Source: UBA12014 sp029248335 (GTDB lineage Bacteria > Planctomycetota > Phycisphaerae > Phycisphaerales > SM1A02). Taken from it: a stretch of DNA of 64,000 nt. The first letter of the stretch is position 1; each line of letters begins with the position of its first letter. Below are positions 61,228 to 64,000 of this stretch, piece after piece. The notes beneath the pieces were generated by a model. That model did not search any database. It was not told the origin of the DNA and saw only the letters and a list, made by a program, of their open reading frames with translations. The translations under genes and the position numbers were made by a program. Location of the stretch: NCBI GenBank assembly GCA_029248335.1, contig JAQWJM010000127.1:6757-70756 (forward strand). The letters run 5' to 3'.

Positions 61228-61771
61228 GGGAAACGCGTCTCCGGTGCGGCGATCAGGAATCCAGCGTCGGCCTCCTGCCCACGCGAAAACCACGCCGCAC
61301 TGGTGGATCATCGGCCGTCGGTTCGGCCGGGCTTGAGGTTCGGCACCCGGACAAGGCCCCCGGACCCGGATCCGCTCGCCGGAATCAAGTAGCCGAGCCC
61401 ACCTTTCGTCCATCGGTGGGTCATCCGGGGGACGCGGATCCGCGCCGGGACGACCCCGGAGCCGCTCGCGGGCGGTCACCAACGCGACGGCCCGACCGCT
61501 GGGCGACGAGCATGCCGAACCAACCCGCTCGCTGACGCTGCAAGCCGACCAAGCCAGGCAAGATCGCATTTACGCCCGATAACATCAATCTCATTGCAAT
61601 TCTGGTGCTCAAACTCCCCGCCTGAATCACAATGACGGGCAAGTGTTTTTCAAAAACCACGCCGAGATGCTGGCTGTTTGACGCATGAACTGGCAGAATT
61701 TCAGCGGTTATCGCTCCCGCGTTTGCGGGCGAGGCGGATTGACACTCACCCCTCGAAAGAGGAGACAAGAG
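61228..61771. other. Divergent intergenic region, fliM and PEP-CTERM promoters
   Basis: 544 bases between fliM (minus) and the PEP-CTERM-type gene (plus). An AT-rich island at about 61570-61680 probably carries the plus-strand promoter. GTTTTT and AAAAAC form a small palindrome at 61645-61657, and CCCGC/GCGGG a small hairpin just upstream of the start region near 61716-61730. No gene seen. Confidence 0.5.
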
Positions 61772-62413
61772 ATGAAAACCAGAACGACGTTCATGATGAT
61801 CACGGCGACCGCTTCCGCGACCGCCATCGGATCGACCGCCACGGCGGGCACGATCTTCAACACGACCACCAATGATCTCGGTAACAACCAGTTTCAGCTC
61901 GTTGATCAGTTCACGATCAACTACGACCTGACCGTGGCCTACAAGGATTCCGACCTGAACGGCACCATCGACAGCCAGTTCACCTTGGGCGGCCCCGCCG
62001 ACTACGACGGCCTCTACACCGACCCGGAAAACTACATTCTGGATTTCAGCGGCGATACGTTCTACCTGGGCAACCAGACGACCATGAGTGGCACCGTCGA
62101 CTGGTCGCTCAACTACGTCTCCACGCCGGGCGATGCATCGACCAGCTACAGCACGATCCTGTTCGGCACGATGTCCGGCGGAATCCTGACGGTCCGAGAC
62201 GGCATCGAGTGGCCGGTCAGCGGCGGCGGTGCGGGGCCGTTTCAACCGGTTTCGGGAGAGCGATGGGGATACGCGCTCGGTGACTTCGACACCTTCACCT
62301 GGGACAGCGCAAACGGAACCCTCGCCGCCAACGTGGCCGGGGCCGTCCCCGGCCCGTTCGGGTTGCTGGCCTTCGCCGGCTTCGGCATGGCTCGCCGCCG
62401 TCGAAACCGCTGA
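61772..62413 (+). CDS. PEP-CTERM-type exported protein
   Basis: A 213-residue protein with a signal peptide (residues 1-26, ending IGSTATAGTI) and a beta-rich middle domain without a known name. The C-terminus is VPGPFGLLAFAGFGMARRRR: a Val-Pro-x-Pro motif, a short hydrophobic helix and an Arg cluster, which is the sorting signature of the PEP-CTERM/exosortase system (here the motif is VPGP rather than VPEP). In such systems an exosortase cleaves and anchors or releases the protein, often with exopolysaccharide. AGGAG lies eight bases before the ATG at 61772. No exosortase is in the window. Confidence 0.82.
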   Translation: MKTRTTFMMITATASATAIGSTATAGTIFNTTTNDLGNNQFQLVDQFTINYDLTVAYKDSDLNGTIDSQFTLGGPADYDGLYTDPENYILDFSGDTFYLGNQTTMSGTVDWSLNYVSTPGDASTSYSTILFGTMSGGILTVRDGIEWPVSGGGAGPFQPVSGERWGYALGDFDTFTWDSANGTLAANVAGAVPGPFGLLAFAGFGMARRRRNR

Positions 62414-62440
62414 ACAGACGTCACCTCGAAGAATGATCGG

Positions 62441-62479
62441 CCCGGATCCCGAGTGCAGACTCGGGATCCGGGCGTTTTT
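62441..62479 (+). terminator. Rho-independent terminator of the PEP-CTERM-type gene
   Basis: A perfect 14-bp stem (CCCGGATCCCGAGT with ACTCGGGATCCGGG) around GCAG, followed by CGTTTTT. It lies 28 bases after the stop codon. Confidence 0.92.
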
Positions 62480-62552
62480 GATGCTCGATTGAGGACGGCC
62501 GCCCTCGGTTTCGACTGATCCCGAGCCGGGATCGACGTACCATTCCAGACCC

Positions 62553-64000
62553 ATGCGAAACCGAACCAGCATTCTCGATCGACTTCGCGCGATGCTCGCG
62601 GCGATCCTGCTCGGCCCCATGCTCCTCGCAGCATCTCCCGCCGTCGCCCAGTTCGACTTCGGCTTCGAGGCGAACGACGAGCCGGCCTTCAACGACTCCC
62701 GGGACCGGGTCGGCACCGACATGCTCCTCTCGCGGACCGCGGTCGCCCCGGGCGGCGACGTCGTCGTCGCCGTGATCCTCGACATGGAAGCCGGGTGGCA
62801 CGTCTGGCCCGGGCCGGTTTCGGTGCCGGACGATCTCGCCCAGTTCGACGGGGCGATCCGAACCACGATTTCGATTCCGGCCTCGGAAGCCACGCCGTTC
62901 ACGATCCACGATGGATTCGCGACGTGGCCGGAGATTCACGGCGTCCTGGCCGATCTCGGCGATGGTCGGATCAAGTACGCGGTCTACGAAGGTCGGGTCG
63001 CGATCCTCGTGCCCGTCACCGTGGACGAAGACGCCGCACCGGGCCGATACGACCTCACCATCGATGTGGGCTTCCAGACCTGCGACGACCGGAACTGCCT
63101 GGCCCCCGCCGAAGTCTCGCTGACCCGGTCCCTCGAGATCTCGACGTCCGGAGGCGGCGCCACCAACGAGGACGACCCCGCGTTCGCGGCGTTCGATCCC
63201 TCGATCTTCGCGGCGATCCGAGGCGGTGCGGTCGCCGCGGACATCATCGAATTCGACGTGTTCGGGCTCGCCTTCTCGGTCGACGCCGCGGGCACCGGCG
63301 GGTTTCTCCTGCTGCTCCTGGTCGCCGCGGTCGGCGGCCTGCTCCTGAACCTGACGCCCTGCGTCCTCCCGGTCATCCCCCTGAAGATCATGGGCCTCAG
63401 CGCCGCGGCCGAGAATCGACGTCGGTGCTTCACCCTCGGCCTCTCGATGTCGGTGGGCGTGGTCTTCTTCTGGATGGTGCTGGGCGGGATGATCGCGGGA
63501 CTCAAGAGCTTCCAGTCGATCAGCGAGCTCTTCCAGTTCCCGTTGTTCACGATCAGCGTCGGCGTCGTCATCACCGTGATGGCGATCGGCATGGCCGGCT
63601 TCTTCACGATCCGTCTGCCGAACAAGCTCTACGCGGTCCAGACCAGCCACGACACGATCGGCGGCTCGTTCGCCTTCGGAATCATGACCGCGATCCTGTC
63701 GACTCCCTGCACCGCCCCCCTCATGGGTGCCGCTGCAGCCTGGGCGACGACCCAGTCACCAGCCACCGTCCTTGCGGTGTTCGGCGCGATCGGGGGCGGC
63801 ATGGCCCTGCCCTACCTGGTGCTGAGCGCCTTCCCCGATCTCGTCAAGAAGATGCCTCGCACCGGCGCAGCCAGCGAAGTGGTCAAGCAGGTCATGGGCC
63901 TCCTGCTCCTCGCTGCCGGCCTCTACTTCATCGGCAGCGGCCTCTCCGGACTCACCGTCGTGCCCGGCGAACCGCCGAGCCGCCTCTACTGGTGGTTCGT
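62553..64000 (+). CDS. dsbD: DsbD-like thiol:disulfide interchange protein (partial, cut by right edge)
   Basis: Moves reducing power from cytoplasmic thioredoxin across the inner membrane. The visible 482 codons include a signal peptide (LLGPMLLAASPAVAQ), an N-terminal DsbD-alpha-like domain with the Cys pair CDDRNC, and the start of the membrane domain. Its two CcdA-type Cys helices are LLLNLTPCVLPVIPL and AILSTPCTAPLMGAA, which hold the transmembrane disulfide. The C-terminal thioredoxin-like domain would lie beyond the edge. ATG at 62553 starts the signal peptide; no Shine-Dalgarno is clear. It is monocistronic as far as visible. Confidence 0.9.
   Translation, partial: MRNRTSILDRLRAMLAAILLGPMLLAASPAVAQFDFGFEANDEPAFNDSRDRVGTDMLLSRTAVAPGGDVVVAVILDMEAGWHVWPGPVSVPDDLAQFDGAIRTTISIPASEATPFTIHDGFATWPEIHGVLADLGDGRIKYAVYEGRVAILVPVTVDEDAAPGRYDLTIDVGFQTCDDRNCLAPAEVSLTRSLEISTSGGGATNEDDPAFAAFDPSIFAAIRGGAVAADIIEFDVFGLAFSVDAAGTGGFLLLLLVAAVGGLLLNLTPCVLPVIPLKIMGLSAAAENRRRCFTLGLSMSVGVVFFWMVLGGMIAGLKSFQSISELFQFPLFTISVGVVITVMAIGMAGFFTIRLPNKLYAVQTSHDTIGGSFAFGIMTAILSTPCTAPLMGAAAAWATTQSPATVLAVFGAIGGGMALPYLVLSAFPDLVKKMPRTGAASEVVKQVMGLLLLAAGLYFIGSGLSGLTVVPGEPPSRLYWWF

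Noticed and set aside
1..64000. tRNA genes, rRNA genes, insertion sequences, integrases or attachment sites
   Set aside because: I looked in all gaps and saw no cloverleaf-like sequence with CCA-type acceptor pairing, no rRNA stretches, no transposase or integrase motifs. A tRNAscan-SE run would be decisive for tRNAs.

Overview
The window is high-GC, densely packed bacterial chromosome most likely from a member of the Planctomycetota, probably class Phycisphaerae. I infer this from secreted proteins ending in planctomycete-type dockerin-like repeats (DFNGDGVVDG motifs), a PEP-CTERM-type surface protein, an ECF sigma factor next to a membrane Ser/Thr kinase, a second kinase with a long helical tail, a DUF1080 lipoprotein, and a histone-H1-like lysine/alanine/proline tail. 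No rRNA, tRNA, CRISPR array, insertion sequence or prophage was seen. Many gene pairs overlap by ATGA, GTGA or TGATG, which helps fix start codons.

Layout. 1-3133 (minus): pilM-pilN-pilO plus a fourth membrane protein cut by the left edge. 3326-12455 (minus): a run of SDR oxidoreductase, sugar ABC transporter (binding protein, double ATPase, permease), secreted aldose epimerase, zinc-ribbon membrane protein, histidyl-tRNA synthetase, DUF1080 lipoprotein and futalosine hydrolase; an array of five 11-bp repeats sits before its first gene. 12577-25403: acyl-chain desaturase, glycine-rich RRM protein, a B12-dependent acyl-CoA mutase with isobutyryl-CoA-mutase-like specificity residues, an FG-GAP protein, 3-hydroxyacyl-CoA dehydrogenase, a large secreted subtilase, citrate/2-methylcitrate synthase, a CpeT-like lipoprotein and PrpB-like lyase. 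The acyl-CoA enzymes suggest short-chain, branched-chain or propionate carbon metabolism.

25508-30192 is a signalling locus: ECF sigma factor, a 52-residue membrane protein, and a membrane Ser/Thr kinase whose leader and N-terminus are a copy of that small gene. 30270-30770 is protein-poor, visibly lower in GC, and carries a candidate structured RNA ending in a strong terminator. 30879-39548 holds a SpoIID/LytB protein, a TPR protein with two RNA-polymerase-alpha C-terminal domains, a MATE transporter, ComM, a 3D-domain protein, a TauE/SafE permease and a DUF1573 lipoprotein. A candidate small RNA with its own terminator lies at about 39740-39860. 40158-44686 carries two tandem paralogous FG-GAP/dockerin-like secreted proteins, followed by a second Ser/Thr kinase.

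59603-47613 (minus) is one long probable operon: nusA, infB, rbfA, a HhH-like protein with an H1-like tail, a 1190-residue TPR lipoprotein, yebC, acylphosphatase, a lipoprotein and a TVP38/DedA membrane protein. Upstream are fliM, a PEP-CTERM-type protein, and a DsbD-like thiol:disulfide transporter cut by the right edge.
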